64,000 bases of DNA from JADLHS01 sp039806955 (GCA_039806955.1 JBDHQI010000001.1:173315-237314), one strand, 5' to 3'. Numbered from the stretch's first letter, positions 17,501-26,636 are shown. Translations and numbers: made by a program. Notes: a model not told the origin generated them from the sequence alone.

Positions 17501-18691
17501 CTATTTTGAAGCGCCCGGCTGCGGACGGGTTTCCATGACCGCAGCCAGGATTTCCCGCGCGCTGGCAGCCTGCGCCTGGCCGACCGTCGTTCCGATGACG
17601 GCAACAAAGTCATTCATTTGAGCCGCCGTCAGACCCGTGCGCATGGCCGCCCCGAGATGAAAACGTAGCTGCCCTTCGGCGCCCGTCAAATTGGCCAGGG
17701 CGGAGATGGTCGCCAGCTCTCTTTCCTGATGACTCAGCACATCTCGCGCGAAGATATCCGCGAACAGATGTTCCTTCAAAAAGGTATCAATCGCCGGCGT
17801 GAACAGTTGATACCCGCTGGGAGGCGGGATGACGTCCAGGCCGGCAAGTTTGGCTCTGACTTTGGCGCCGTATTCATCCTTGTTCAGGTCGGGCGAAAGC
17901 GGACTCGCTTCCTTCCCGGCCTGATCCTTGATGCCGGCGGCCTGCCTCTCCTTCATGACGGCCATGAAGGTATTGATTCCGTTCAGGCTTCGCGGAAAGC
18001 CGGCATACGCATAGAGCTGCACCAAAACCTCCTTGATCTCATTGACGGTCAGACCGGAATCCAACCCGTCAATCAGGGCGGATTTCAGTTTGTCGAGATC
18101 GCCGCTGGCGGTGAAGGCGGCAATCGGAATGATGGCTTGTTGTCTTTTGTTTAGTGCTTCGTTGGTATTCATCATTGTCTCCTCTGTGGTTTTTGCGGCA
18201 GCGCCGCGATATTGTTGCTCGGTGACTTTTTCTTTCCAGATCACGTTTTGCCCGTCCTTGCTTCCGGTAATCACCAGGTGAGTCATGGGAGCGTCGGGGG
18301 TCGCGCCGTGCCAGTGTTCAAGGCCCGGCGGACACCAGACCGTATCGCCGGTGTTGAATCGGATAATCCTCCCGTCCCTCGTCCCGGTCAGGGCCGTACC
18401 GTCCGTGACGATGATATGTTGCCCGGCCGGATGAAGATGCCACGCGCTTCTGGCGCCGGGCTGAAAGGTGACGTAGGCCCCGGAGTAATGAGCGGTCTCA
18501 TTAGTCGGGAACAGTTGTTCCGCCCGGACACTCCCGGTGAAATGGTCTTCCGATCCGTTGGAAACTGCACGCGATGTAGCTCGATATTCAATCTGTGTTG
18601 CGTCACCCTTTTCCGTGACGCGACTCGAGTCGGCAAAAACCGTGGCCGCGCTGAGGGCCGATAACATCAGAATCAGAACATGCCTTTTCAT
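17501..18691 (-). CDS. Secreted cupin with two carboxymuconolactone-decarboxylase domains
   Basis: The 396-residue protein has a signal peptide (MKRHVLILMLSALSAATVFA), then a cupin with W-H-L-H-P-A-G-Q and GLEHWHG metal ligands (about residues 40-160), then two CMD-like domains: one at about 190-270 (GLDSGLTVNEIKEVLVQLYA, YAGFPRSLNGI) and one at about 310-390 (ELATISALANLTGAEGQLRF). It extends the single-CMD fusion at 1894-2748. CMD/AhpD folds include both decarboxylases and peroxidase-like proteins; which applies is unknown. Position 9 of 10 in the AKR operon. Confidence 0.87.
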   Translation of the reverse strand: MKRHVLILMLSALSAATVFADSSRVTEKGDATQIEYRATSRAVSNGSEDHFTGSVRAEQLFPTNETAHYSGAYVTFQPGARSAWHLHPAGQHIIVTDGTALTGTRDGRIIRFNTGDTVWCPPGLEHWHGATPDAPMTHLVITGSKDGQNVIWKEKVTEQQYRGAAAKTTEETMMNTNEALNKRQQAIIPIAAFTASGDLDKLKSALIDGLDSGLTVNEIKEVLVQLYAYAGFPRSLNGINTFMAVMKERQAAGIKDQAGKEASPLSPDLNKDEYGAKVRAKLAGLDVIPPPSGYQLFTPAIDTFLKEHLFADIFARDVLSHQERELATISALANLTGAEGQLRFHLGAAMRTGLTAAQMNDFVAVIGTTVGQAQAASAREILAAVMETRPQPGASK

Positions 18692-18723
18692 GGTGTTTCT
18701 CCTTTTCTATTCAGTTCATCAAT

Positions 18724-19920
18724 TCATCGAAACGCACTCGCTGGAGATGGAACAGGCGGCAGCCCCTTGCTGAATACCTTGGCATGGAACACTGTCGCTC
18801 CCTGCCCACCGTCGCCGTCGTTGGTGACGACGTAGAGGTCGTTGTGGTTGGGTTCGATCGCCAGGCTGGAAGAGTGCAGGTTGTGGCCGCTGTCGCGTCC
18901 GGGTAGCAGCACCTGGCCGATTGGAATGCCGTTGTGGTTGAAGACCATCACGCGGCCTTGGTAGGCGATTGCCACGTACACATTGCCGTCGGCGTCCACC
19001 CGCACCGAATCCGGGGCCGGGCCGACGAAATGGTAGGCGATGGCCGAGCGGATCGGCGCGATGGTGGTCGCGTCGGCAAGTTGGACGCGATGCAGCAGGT
19101 TGCGGCCAAATTCCGTCGCCCATAGCCACTTGCCATCGGGACTAAGCGCTACGCCGTTGGCCAACGCCAGGTTGGGCAACACGGGACTGATTGTCGAAAA
19201 GTCCTGCGAGACGTAGAACACACCGCCCTTGGGTTCGGTGGCAGTGCCTTTGAAGTCAGTGAAGTAGAAGCCGCCCCGGCTGTCGAATACCAGGTCGTTG
19301 GGCACGTACCCGGCCGTCGGCGAGATGTTCGTCTGTAAACCGGAGCCGTCGGAGTTGACGCCCAGGATGGCCCCCCTGTCGAAGCGGCGACGGCTCAGCG
19401 CTGCGATGAACACTCGCCCATCTTTATGGAGCGCCAGACCGCCCGGTGCAAGATCCTTCAGCGTGACAACGGTGGACAACTGCTTGTCCGGGTTCAGGCG
19501 CAGAACGCGGTTGTTGCTCATGTCACAGAACAGCAGGTTGCCGCTGCGGTCAAAGATGGCCCCTTCGAGAGTTATGCCGTCCTTGGATACCTTGAACCAA
19601 GGCTCAGCCACAGTGGACTGCAAGGCGCGTTCCGACGGCGGGATCGGCACGGGGCTTTGCGTTTGCGCGTCATAGGCCAGGCCGGAAGACACCGGTGACT
19701 GCTGGGCTGCGGCGTAGAAGGCGAAGGCCGCGCCGATTACAAAGCACACCATGCCAGCGGCGGCCCTGCGGCTACAGTTCTGCGATTGTGTGAGACGCCT
19801 GCCCTTGATTCGGGCTGTGAGCGAAGCGATGTCGAGGAAGAAGCGGTTCTTCACGTCGCCTTTCCCCGTGCCTTCCACCTCGTAATGATCTTCATCGCGG
19901 TTTGTGGCTTCGGTGATCAT
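18724..19920 (-). CDS. SMP-30/gluconolactonase-like beta-propeller protein
   Basis: From the start MITEATNRDEDHYEV at 19920, which is 4 bp after the amidohydrolase stop, the product has 398 residues. A single membrane segment (about residues 55-75, AAAGMVCFVIGAAFAFYAAA) anchors or exports it. The rest is a six-bladed propeller of the SMP-30/gluconolactonase/LRE type, with blade sequences such as GAIFDRSGNLLFCDMSNNRV, LAPGGLALHKDGRVFIA and NGVALSPDGKWLWATEFGRN. Such enzymes hydrolyse sugar or aromatic lactones. Its neighbour is a TIM-barrel amidohydrolase, so the pair could open a lactone stepwise; this is inference. The frame is open to 20100, but that extension overlaps the upstream gene. 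Confidence 0.82.
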   Translation of the reverse strand: MITEATNRDEDHYEVEGTGKGDVKNRFFLDIASLTARIKGRRLTQSQNCSRRAAAGMVCFVIGAAFAFYAAAQQSPVSSGLAYDAQTQSPVPIPPSERALQSTVAEPWFKVSKDGITLEGAIFDRSGNLLFCDMSNNRVLRLNPDKQLSTVVTLKDLAPGGLALHKDGRVFIAALSRRRFDRGAILGVNSDGSGLQTNISPTAGYVPNDLVFDSRGGFYFTDFKGTATEPKGGVFYVSQDFSTISPVLPNLALANGVALSPDGKWLWATEFGRNLLHRVQLADATTIAPIRSAIAYHFVGPAPDSVRVDADGNVYVAIAYQGRVMVFNHNGIPIGQVLLPGRDSGHNLHSSSLAIEPNHNDLYVVTNDGDGGQGATVFHAKVFSKGLPPVPSPASAFR

Positions 19921-19924
19921 GATT

Positions 19925-21076
19925 TCACTTGCTGCTGGGAACTCCTGTCGAGGGCGACGGTTGGGCCGTGACATGCCCGGCAATGCGATAGACTTTTGCC
20001 GCGGTGCCATAGAAAAGCGCCGCCTTGTCATCGGCGGAGGCCGAGCGGACGATGTATTTGAGCGCATTCCAAAGCGGAACAAAGCCCGCCGACCGGCCAT
20101 CTGGCGGATAGTTGCTTTCCATCATGCAGCGACTGGGGCCGAAAGCCTCGATGGTCGTTTCCACATACGGACGCCAGGCCGCCGCAAGCTCGCGGTAGCC
20201 GATGGAATCTTTGCGCTCCTCGAAACGAAACCCCCAGAACGGCATCCCGAGCCCGCCGACCTTGCAGTAGATGTTCTGCCGCCGGCCGGTTTCGATCATC
20301 AGCTTTCGATAGCGGCGGAACACCTGCTCCCGCTGCGCTTCGTCCATGTCCATTTCCATGGCCAGGCCGCAGTGATTCAGCACGATGGTGACGTTGGGAA
20401 AGGCATCCGCTAGTTCGATCAAATCCGGCAAATGTTCGTCGAAGACGGAGGCATCAAAGCTCAGCCCTCGCTTGGCGAGGTGCGCAAACGCCGGCCGGAA
20501 CCCGGGGCTTTGCATCACACCCTTGGGCGGCCGGGTGGGGATGAAGCGGTAGGGAGCTTCCGATGAACTTTCCAGCATGGTCTGTCGCACGCCGCGAAAC
20601 CGTTCAGGCGCGCGTTGCATGGCCTGATCCAACAAGCCGGCCAACTGGTCGCCCAACCGCATGTCGGCGTGGCCGACGATCGCGGCGCAGGCGCGGCAAC
20701 CGTATCGGCCACTGTCGCACATCGCGCCGATGCCGTTGGCGAACTCGATCTCGCCGATCGGCCGCAGTGCCTCCGGCCCGTGCGTCCACGCAAACGCCAT
20801 GGTCTCCACGTACACCGACGCGACCACTCGATGCCCCGCATTCGCATCGGCCAGGTAGTCCTCGATCATGTAGCGCACGTCCGCCCGGTCAACCAGGTGT
20901 TGGTGTGCGTCAATGATGGGAAGCTCGGGTTCCAAGATGGGTTCATCGCGACCCGCGAGCATCTGGTTGTAGCGCCGCGGTGGTTGTGCCGGAGCCTGTG
21001 CAAGAGAGTGAGCTGGTGCAAGAACGAGTGCCACAGGCGCGGATAGCGTGAGCTTCAGAACATCTCTTCGATTCAT
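19925..21076 (-). CDS. Tat-exported amidohydrolase (Amidohydro_2 family)
   Basis: The start ATG at 21076 has GGAGG five bases upstream. The product has 383 residues. MNRRDVLKLTLSAPVALVLA is a twin-arginine signal. The mature enzyme shows the metal motif IIDAHQHL, then VETMAF, a second-half NVTIVLNHCG, and C-terminal ESNYPPDG, the metal-binding or catalytic Asp of PF04909 TIM-barrel hydrolases (2-pyrone-4,6-dicarboxylate lactonase and relatives). It probably hydrolyses a lactone or cyclic amide in the periplasm. It lies between an AKR with its own Tat signal and the SMP-30-like protein in the same operon. Confidence 0.85.
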   Translation of the reverse strand: MNRRDVLKLTLSAPVALVLAPAHSLAQAPAQPPRRYNQMLAGRDEPILEPELPIIDAHQHLVDRADVRYMIEDYLADANAGHRVVASVYVETMAFAWTHGPEALRPIGEIEFANGIGAMCDSGRYGCRACAAIVGHADMRLGDQLAGLLDQAMQRAPERFRGVRQTMLESSSEAPYRFIPTRPPKGVMQSPGFRPAFAHLAKRGLSFDASVFDEHLPDLIELADAFPNVTIVLNHCGLAMEMDMDEAQREQVFRRYRKLMIETGRRQNIYCKVGGLGMPFWGFRFEERKDSIGYRELAAAWRPYVETTIEAFGPSRCMMESNYPPDGRSAGFVPLWNALKYIVRSASADDKAALFYGTAAKVYRIAGHVTAQPSPSTGVPSSK

Positions 21077-21088
21077 CCCCGCCTCCAA

Positions 21089-22165
21089 CTAGAAACCTCG
21101 CTTTCGTCTTTCGACGAGGGCCCTGAACGCGGGAATGTCGAAGCTCTCCGGATCGGGACCGCCGCGCAGATTGCGATTCAACGCGTCCATCGCCGCCATC
21201 TCGTCGGCGGAAAGTTCAAAGTCGAAGATGGCGATGTTTCCCAACAAGCGCTCATAGTGCTGTGATTTCGGTATAACGATCAGACCTTGTTGGTGGTGCC
21301 AACGCAACACGATCTGTGCGGGTGTCTTCCGATGCTTCAGAGCCAGGCCGACGATTGTGAAGTCTTCGAGCACTCGCACCGGGTGGGTCGGGTCTTTCGG
21401 GAGATTGACGAAAGTCCCGCCAATTGGCGACCAGCTTTCGGTCTTGATGCCGTGGTGTTCATTGACCTCACGCAAGGATTTCTGCGATAGGTACGGATGC
21501 AACTCGATCTGGTTCAGCACAGGCACAACCTCCGTTTTGTCCATCAGCCTTTGCAAATGCTCGGGCTGGAAATTGCTCACGCCGATGGCGCGAATGCGTT
21601 TGTCGGCATACAGCTTTTCCAACGCCTTGTAGGCCGCGATGGTCTTCTCGAAGTCCGTCGGCACCGGCCAGTGCAACAAGTAGAGATCGAGATACTCAAG
21701 CCCCAATGCATTGAGGCTCCGGTCGAAGGCGCGTAGTGCCTCGTCGTAACCAAAGTCTTCAATCCAGAGCTTCGTGGTGACAAAAAGTTCCGAGCGACTG
21801 ACACCGCTGCGCGCAATGCCTTCGCCCACCTGTTTCTCCACGCCGTAGTTCTTGGCCGTATCAATCAGACGGTAGCCATTGCGCAAGGCGAAGTTGACAA
21901 GGTCCGCCGCCTGAAAGGTCGTCATGGCCAGGGTGCCCACGCCAAACACCGGCATCTCGACGCCGTTGTTCAATTTTGTGAGTGGACTCTTGCCAACGAC
22001 AGGGCTTGTCGTCGCGGTCGAGGCGGTTTGGGCAGCCGCTTGACCGGGAAGCATGCCCCCAAGCAGCGGCACGGCCGCCAGACCCGCGCCCAGCCGGAGA
22101 GCATCGCGACGACTGATGCCGGGGGCCTTATATTCACGGTTCGGATTCTTCATTTTGCTTTTCAT
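21089..22165 (-). CDS. Tat-exported aldo/keto reductase
   Basis: The start MKSKMKNPNREYK at 22165 is supported by GGAG seven bases upstream. Residues 17-50 (GISRRDALRLGAGLAAVPLL) are a twin-arginine signal, unusual for an NADPH-dependent reductase but consistent with cofactor-loaded export. The mature part begins KLNNGVEMPVFGVG and has the tetrad Asp and Tyr in RLIDTAKNYGVE, Lys in FVTTKLW and His in LYLLHWPVP. Near 21580-21672 the DNA is almost identical to 25918-26012 in a sister gene, which indicates recent duplication or gene conversion. Confidence 0.9.
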   Translation of the reverse strand: MKSKMKNPNREYKAPGISRRDALRLGAGLAAVPLLGGMLPGQAAAQTASTATTSPVVGKSPLTKLNNGVEMPVFGVGTLAMTTFQAADLVNFALRNGYRLIDTAKNYGVEKQVGEGIARSGVSRSELFVTTKLWIEDFGYDEALRAFDRSLNALGLEYLDLYLLHWPVPTDFEKTIAAYKALEKLYADKRIRAIGVSNFQPEHLQRLMDKTEVVPVLNQIELHPYLSQKSLREVNEHHGIKTESWSPIGGTFVNLPKDPTHPVRVLEDFTIVGLALKHRKTPAQIVLRWHHQQGLIVIPKSQHYERLLGNIAIFDFELSADEMAAMDALNRNLRGGPDPESFDIPAFRALVERRKRGF

Positions 22166-22203
22166 ATCATGTCTCCATTCGAGTTGGGATGGTTCTTTTG
22201 CTG

Positions 22204-23292
22204 CTACGGCCTGCGACCGGTCAAGTCCACGCCCAGCCACTCGGGGTGGCGCTGCGTGCCGTCAAAGCGCGTGCTGGTCTTGTAATGCTCGTACTTGCCT
22301 TCGAGGGCGGCGGCTCTGGTGCGGTTCAGAAGGCTCGCAACCTCTGCCCGGGTCAGCGGCTGGAACGTGCGAACGGCTTCGAGGGTCTGGTCGAGGATCT
22401 GCTGGCTGTCAATGCCGACGATCTGCACAGCGATCGGCAGATTGAGACAGTAGTGCAGCGCCTCGACCGGCTTGACGGTGTTGCTGTGGAGAATATAGGA
22501 GTGACCGAACGTTTTCATGCCGAGTGGCGCGATACCCTCACGATTCAGCACGGGCAACACGTCGCGCTCAAAGCTGCGGAAGTGCGCGTCCATCACGTTG
22601 AGCGGCATCTGCTCCGCGTCGAAGCGGAAGCCGTGCTTCGCCGCCACCTCATGCATCCGCAGGTGCACGAGCGGGTCCTTGTGGCCGGTAAAGCCGATGA
22701 AACGGACCTTGCCCGCCTTCTGCGCGGCCAGCATCGCCTCCTGTGCGCCACCCTCGGCGAAGATGCGGTCCGGGTCCTCCAGCCGGATGATCTCGTGGTG
22801 CTGGATCAGGTCTATGACGTCGGTTTGGAGGCGCTGGAGGCACTGGTCAATCTGCTCGGCGGCGGCCTGCTTCGTCCGGCCGTCGATCTTGTCCATCAGG
22901 AAAACCTTCTGGCGGTAGCCATCCTTCAGGGCCTTGCCCATGCGGACCTGGCTCGCGCCTTCGTTGTAGTCCCAACTGTTGTCCATGAAGGTAATGCCGC
23001 GGTCAATGGCCTGGCGCATGAGTTGAATGGATTCGCGCTCGGACATGGAAGGCCGGCCAATGTGGAAACCACCCAGGCCGATGACGGAAACGCGCTCGCC
23101 TGTGCGGCCAAGCGCACGGTAGATCATGCCATTATCCAGATTCGTCAGCGGCGTTTTGTCGGCGCCAGCGGGATCGGCCGGAAGCACCGACGGACTTACC
23201 GCAGCACCAACAGTTGCTGCGGCCACCCCGGTAAGAAAGGTGCGTCGGCTTAAGTGAGTGGATTCGAGAGGGTTCTGGTTATTGGTATTCAT
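22204..23292 (-). CDS. Tat-exported aldo/keto reductase, second subfamily
   Basis: From MNTNNQNPLESTHLSRRTFL at 23292 the product has 362 residues; SRRTFLTGVAAATVGAAV is a twin-arginine signal. The mature protein belongs to the YajO-like or Fe-S-less oxidoreductase branch: YRALGRTGERVSVIGLGGFH, then the tetrad region FMDNSWDYNEGASQVRMG, FLMDKIDGR and LIQHHE. The His is followed by a second His and Glu, typical of this branch. It ends TRFDGTQRHPEWLG, a C-terminal tail often seen in Verrucomicrobia and Planctomycetes oxidoreductases. Operon member; substrate unknown. Confidence 0.88.
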   Translation of the reverse strand: MNTNNQNPLESTHLSRRTFLTGVAAATVGAAVSPSVLPADPAGADKTPLTNLDNGMIYRALGRTGERVSVIGLGGFHIGRPSMSERESIQLMRQAIDRGITFMDNSWDYNEGASQVRMGKALKDGYRQKVFLMDKIDGRTKQAAAEQIDQCLQRLQTDVIDLIQHHEIIRLEDPDRIFAEGGAQEAMLAAQKAGKVRFIGFTGHKDPLVHLRMHEVAAKHGFRFDAEQMPLNVMDAHFRSFERDVLPVLNREGIAPLGMKTFGHSYILHSNTVKPVEALHYCLNLPIAVQIVGIDSQQILDQTLEAVRTFQPLTRAEVASLLNRTRAAALEGKYEHYKTSTRFDGTQRHPEWLGVDLTGRRP

Positions 23293-23355
23293 AGCGTTTC
23301 GATTGTTGATGGCCTTGTTCAGCCTGCTTATTGGATTTCTCCCATTCATAGGGGT

Positions 23356-24453
23356 TCATGGGGCGGGGAAAAGCGTAATGAACTGCAATTCGTTGAACGC
23401 GCTCAGCCGCATCCAGGGGCCAAACGTCCCGGCCCCCTGCGAGACGAGCAACGTCGTGCCACCCACCTGATAACGCCCCCGATTCATCGGGAAGCGAAGC
23501 TTTATCAAAAGCGTGCCGGGGAACACCTGGCCGCCGTGCGTGTGCCCCGCGAGCATGACATCGAACTTCCCCTGTGAAACGTATTGCAGCCCCACTGGAC
23601 TGTGGTGCGCCAACACGGCGGGCAGCGCTGCGGAGCGTTGTATCTTCGGCAACTCTTCTTCCAGAGTGAGATCATTGACGATATGTGCATCATAGGTCAG
23701 CCGGTCGGCATTCATATATTTCATCCCGACAAGCTGGAATCCGTGGGTTTCGACCATCTCCGAGTCCAATATCCGGATGCCGGCGCCCTTGATGAGATCA
23801 AGCGCCTTGGCCGTGTTCAGGTAGAACTCATGGTTGCCCGTGGTGAAATACTGCTCGGCCTTCACCTCCCCGAAGAGAGCGAAAAGCTCGGGTCGCAGGG
23901 CGATGTTACTATCAACGAGGTCTCCGTTATACAGAACGAGGTCGGGATTGTGTCGCTGGATTGCGTTGATGACCTTGCGCAGATACGCCTCGCTGCGCTG
24001 CGCACCCAGATGCAAATCCGGGATGTGCATGATCGTCACTGGTCGGGCGAGGCCGCGAACGCCGACTTGATGGTTTGTCACCGCAAAGGTCTGAGCGTGG
24101 AGAAAACCAAATCCGACCAGCCCCAGGCAGAGGAGCAGACCGGCTGCGGCAATGCCCTTGCCAGGCACCTGCTTGATGAGCGGATGCAGGATTTGAACGA
24201 CGATCAGGTAGAAGAAGAGATAAACCTGAAAGATGAAAAAAAGCCCCAGCAGATTGTAGGCGGCGGCAGCCACCGGGTTGGCCAGGGTGTAAAGACCTGT
24301 GACCAGCATCCCATAGTATCCCGCCACGAGCACGAACACGGCGATCTGCGCCGGCCAGCAGGCTCTTTTAATGCCCCACAGCCTTTTCAGGCGGAAGGGC
24401 ACGTACCATGCCGAGAAGATCAGCAGCAAGAGGGAGATGACCGTCAGCAGCAT
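23356..24453 (-). CDS. Membrane metallophosphoesterase, YaeI/YkuE-like
   Basis: The 365-residue protein has four N-terminal membrane segments (about residues 1-125) and then a calcineurin-type phosphoesterase domain. Metal-ligand motifs are complete: IPDLHLG (D-x-H), YNGDLVD (GD), TTGNHEFY (GNHE), VLAHHSP and LAGHTHGGQ (GHTH). This layout is known from UDP-diacylglucosamine pyrophosphatase-type and YkuE-type enzymes that act at the outer face of the inner membrane. It looks out of place among the AKR genes of its operon; a link to envelope maintenance is inference. Confidence 0.88.
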   Translation of the reverse strand: MLLTVISLLLLIFSAWYVPFRLKRLWGIKRACWPAQIAVFVLVAGYYGMLVTGLYTLANPVAAAAYNLLGLFFIFQVYLFFYLIVVQILHPLIKQVPGKGIAAAGLLLCLGLVGFGFLHAQTFAVTNHQVGVRGLARPVTIMHIPDLHLGAQRSEAYLRKVINAIQRHNPDLVLYNGDLVDSNIALRPELFALFGEVKAEQYFTTGNHEFYLNTAKALDLIKGAGIRILDSEMVETHGFQLVGMKYMNADRLTYDAHIVNDLTLEEELPKIQRSAALPAVLAHHSPVGLQYVSQGKFDVMLAGHTHGGQVFPGTLLIKLRFPMNRGRYQVGGTTLLVSQGAGTFGPWMRLSAFNELQFITLFPAP

Positions 24454-24498
24454 GGGATCACAGGTTGTTTTTGTTTGATGATGGCAGCGAACATAGGC

Positions 24499-25404
24499 TT
24501 ACTTTTTCGTCGCCCGCTCTTGCCGGGCGTTGAGAAAGGCCATGTCGAAAATGTCCGGGTCGGGACCGTTGCGCTGGCCGGTATTGAGCGCGTTGATCGC
24601 GGCCATCTCGTCGGCCGTTAGTTCGAAGTCAAAGATATCGATGTTACTCGCAATGCGCTCGGGGTTCACCGATTTCGGAATCGCTGCAACGCCGTTTTGG
24701 AAGTGCCAACGGAGTATCACTTGCGCCGGCGTTCTGCCGGTTTTCTCCGACAACCGTTTCACCACGGGAAGCTCAAGCACACGCGTCACCGCCCCCGGAT
24801 CATGGGGATGATTGGTAAAGACGCCGCCAATCGGCGACCACGCTTGCGTGACGATCCCGAGTTCCGCATGGGTCGCCCGCAGCTCCGCCTGGTTGAATAG
24901 CGGGTGAAGTTCTATCTGGTTCACCGCCGGCACGACGCCGATTTCCCGGATCAAGTCGCGCAGATGATTGGCGTTGAAGTTGCAGACTCCAATGGCCCGC
25001 ACCCGGCCTTCGTCGAGCAGTTTTTTCGCTGCCTTATAGGATTGGACAGTAAGATTCCAGGTGGACGGAGCCGGCCAGTGCAGTAGGTAAAGGTCAAGGT
25101 AGTCGAGCTTGAGCTTGCCCATGCTGACATCGAACGCCCGCAGGGTTTCGTCATAGCCGTAATCGGCAATCCAGAGCTTGGTCGTGACAAACAACTCATC
25201 GCCTTTGATGCCGCTACCGGCGATCCCGTCGCCGACCTGTTGCTCGTTTCCATAGGCGGCGGCCGTGTCAATCAGGCGATAGCCGTGCTCGATGGCGCTC
25301 CGCACCGCGTTGGCGGTTTGGTCCGGCGGACTCAGATAAACGCCGAGGCCCAAGGCGGGCATGTTGACGCCGTTGTTCAGTTTGATCAAAGGACTTTTGC
25401 TCAT
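24499..25404 (-). CDS. Aldo/keto reductase, cytoplasmic
   Basis: This 301-residue AKR has no signal peptide. It begins MSKSPLIKLNNGVNMPALGL. Tetrad: Asp46 and Tyr51 in RLIDTAAAYGNE, Lys76 in FVTTKLW, His109 in LYLLHWPAP. The cofactor-binding loop IPKSVNPERIASNIDIFDF is intact. It sits 15 bp after the stop of the Tat-exported AKR at 25420, so the first two genes of the operon are a secreted and a cytoplasmic version of the same enzyme type. Confidence 0.92.
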   Translation of the reverse strand: MSKSPLIKLNNGVNMPALGLGVYLSPPDQTANAVRSAIEHGYRLIDTAAAYGNEQQVGDGIAGSGIKGDELFVTTKLWIADYGYDETLRAFDVSMGKLKLDYLDLYLLHWPAPSTWNLTVQSYKAAKKLLDEGRVRAIGVCNFNANHLRDLIREIGVVPAVNQIELHPLFNQAELRATHAELGIVTQAWSPIGGVFTNHPHDPGAVTRVLELPVVKRLSEKTGRTPAQVILRWHFQNGVAAIPKSVNPERIASNIDIFDFELTADEMAAINALNTGQRNGPDPDIFDMAFLNARQERATKK

Positions 25405-25419
25405 GGTTGGTTCTCCGTG

Positions 25420-26499
25420 TTACTCAAGGGCGGATCTGCGCCGGGCGACCAGTGCCTTGAAGGCTGCGACATCGAAAGCTTTGGGATCGGGGCCGGCGCG
25501 CAGATCGCGGTTCAGGCCGTCGATCGCCGCCATCTCATCGGCGCTCAGCTCGAACTTGAAGATGTCGATGTTCTTCAGCAATCGCTCGTAGTGTTGTGAT
25601 TTGGGGATGGCGATGAATCCGTGTTGGATGTGCCAGCGGAGGACGATTTGCGCGGGCATCTTTTTATATTTCTGGCCCAGCTCGACGATCGTCCTTTCCT
25701 CAAGGAGCCGGACGATGCGGGTGGGATCCTTGGGCAGGTTAATGAAGCCGCCGCCAATCGGAGACCAACATTCCGTCTTGATGCCGCGTTCTTCGTTGGC
25801 TTCCCGCCCGGCCTTTTGCGTAAGGAATGGATGGAGTTCGATCTGGTTGAGGACCGGAACGATCTCCGTGCGCTTGGCGAGCATCTGCAAATGCTCCGGA
25901 TTGAAGTTGGACACGCCGATGGCGCGGATGCGTTTGTCAGCATACAGCTTTTCCAACGCCTTGTAGGCGGCGATGGTCTTCTCGAAGTCCGTCGGCACCG
26001 GCCAGTGCAGCAGGTAGAGGTCGAGGTAGTCCAGCCCCAGCTTGCCGAGGCTCGCGTCGAAAGCGCGCAGGGCCTCGTCGTATCCGAAATTCTCGATCCA
26101 GAGTTTCGTGGTGATGAACAACTCCGAACGCGGCACGCCGCTGCGGGCGATCCCTTCGCCCACTTCCTTCTCGTTGCCGTAGTTCGCGGCGGTGTCCACC
26201 AACCGGTAGCCGTTGCGGAGCGCAAAGCTGATGACGTCAGCCGTCTGGATGGTTGGCAGGTTGAAACATCCAACCCCAAGGACCGGCATTTCGACACCAT
26301 TGTTCAATTTCGTGAGTGGACTCTTGCCGGAGGCTGGGGAGGTGGACGCGCTGGCCTTTGGCCCGTTGGCGACAGCAGAATCGGCCGCGAGCAGCGACGG
26401 CCCCACAGCTGCGCCAGCAGCGGCGGCGGCAAAGCGGGTGAGAAAGGTGCGACGGTCCACGGTGGAGAGTTTTGAAGTGTCTGGTTTATTCGTTTTCAT
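25420..26499 (-). CDS. Tat-exported aldo/keto reductase, first gene of the long operon
   Basis: This 359-residue protein has a twin-arginine signal (VDRRTFLTRFAAAAAGAAVG). The mature AKR begins KSPLTKLNNGVEMPVLGVG and carries RLVDTAANYGNE, FITTKLW and LYLLHWPVP with the full catalytic tetrad. It is the closest relative of the AKR at 21089-22165. It is the first gene of a ten-gene operon with spacings of 4 to 63 bp ending at 16449. An operator and promoter-like element lie 69-137 bp upstream. Confidence 0.92.
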   Translation of the reverse strand: MKTNKPDTSKLSTVDRRTFLTRFAAAAAGAAVGPSLLAADSAVANGPKASASTSPASGKSPLTKLNNGVEMPVLGVGCFNLPTIQTADVISFALRNGYRLVDTAANYGNEKEVGEGIARSGVPRSELFITTKLWIENFGYDEALRAFDASLGKLGLDYLDLYLLHWPVPTDFEKTIAAYKALEKLYADKRIRAIGVSNFNPEHLQMLAKRTEIVPVLNQIELHPFLTQKAGREANEERGIKTECWSPIGGGFINLPKDPTRIVRLLEERTIVELGQKYKKMPAQIVLRWHIQHGFIAIPKSQHYERLLKNIDIFKFELSADEMAAIDGLNRDLRAGPDPKAFDVAAFKALVARRRSALE

Positions 26500-26564
26500 G
26501 GTGCTTCGTTGGTTGACCCGTTGGGCAATTCAGTTTGCGGAGTGAAAGCCGAGTTCATTGTCAT
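26496..26564 (-). other. Possible 22-codon leader ORF ahead of the AKR operon
   Basis: The frame begins ATGACAATGAACTCG at 26564, 3 bp after the TGGCA-N6-TTGC element, and its TGA overlaps the ATG of the AKR gene. The first codons align with the start of the AKR gene at 15192 (ATGACAACGAACTC). It may be a leader peptide with translational coupling, or a fossil start codon carried with a duplicated promoter. Confidence 0.3.
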
Positions 26565-26567
26565 AAC

Positions 26568-26636
26568 GCAACCATATTGCCATCGGTTGCGGAGACCTGC
26601 TCTCGCGATCCTGCGGTCTCTGTCGCGATTCTGCGG
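26568..26636 (-). promoter_or_regulatory. Tandem operator copy 3 with TGGCA-N6-TTGC element
   Basis: On the minus strand CCGCAGAATCGCGACAG (26636-26620) and CCGCAGGATCGCGAGAG (26616-26600) are direct repeats with 20-bp period, the cleanest copy. TGGCAATATGGTTGC (26582-26568) follows 17 bp downstream. Between 26551 and 26640 the sequence closely matches 15187-15267, so the entire cassette has been duplicated. Confidence 0.7.

Noticed and set aside
22189..23253. A 354-codon plus-strand frame
   Set aside because: Antisense to the Tat-exported AKR at 22204-23292, which has clear family motifs.
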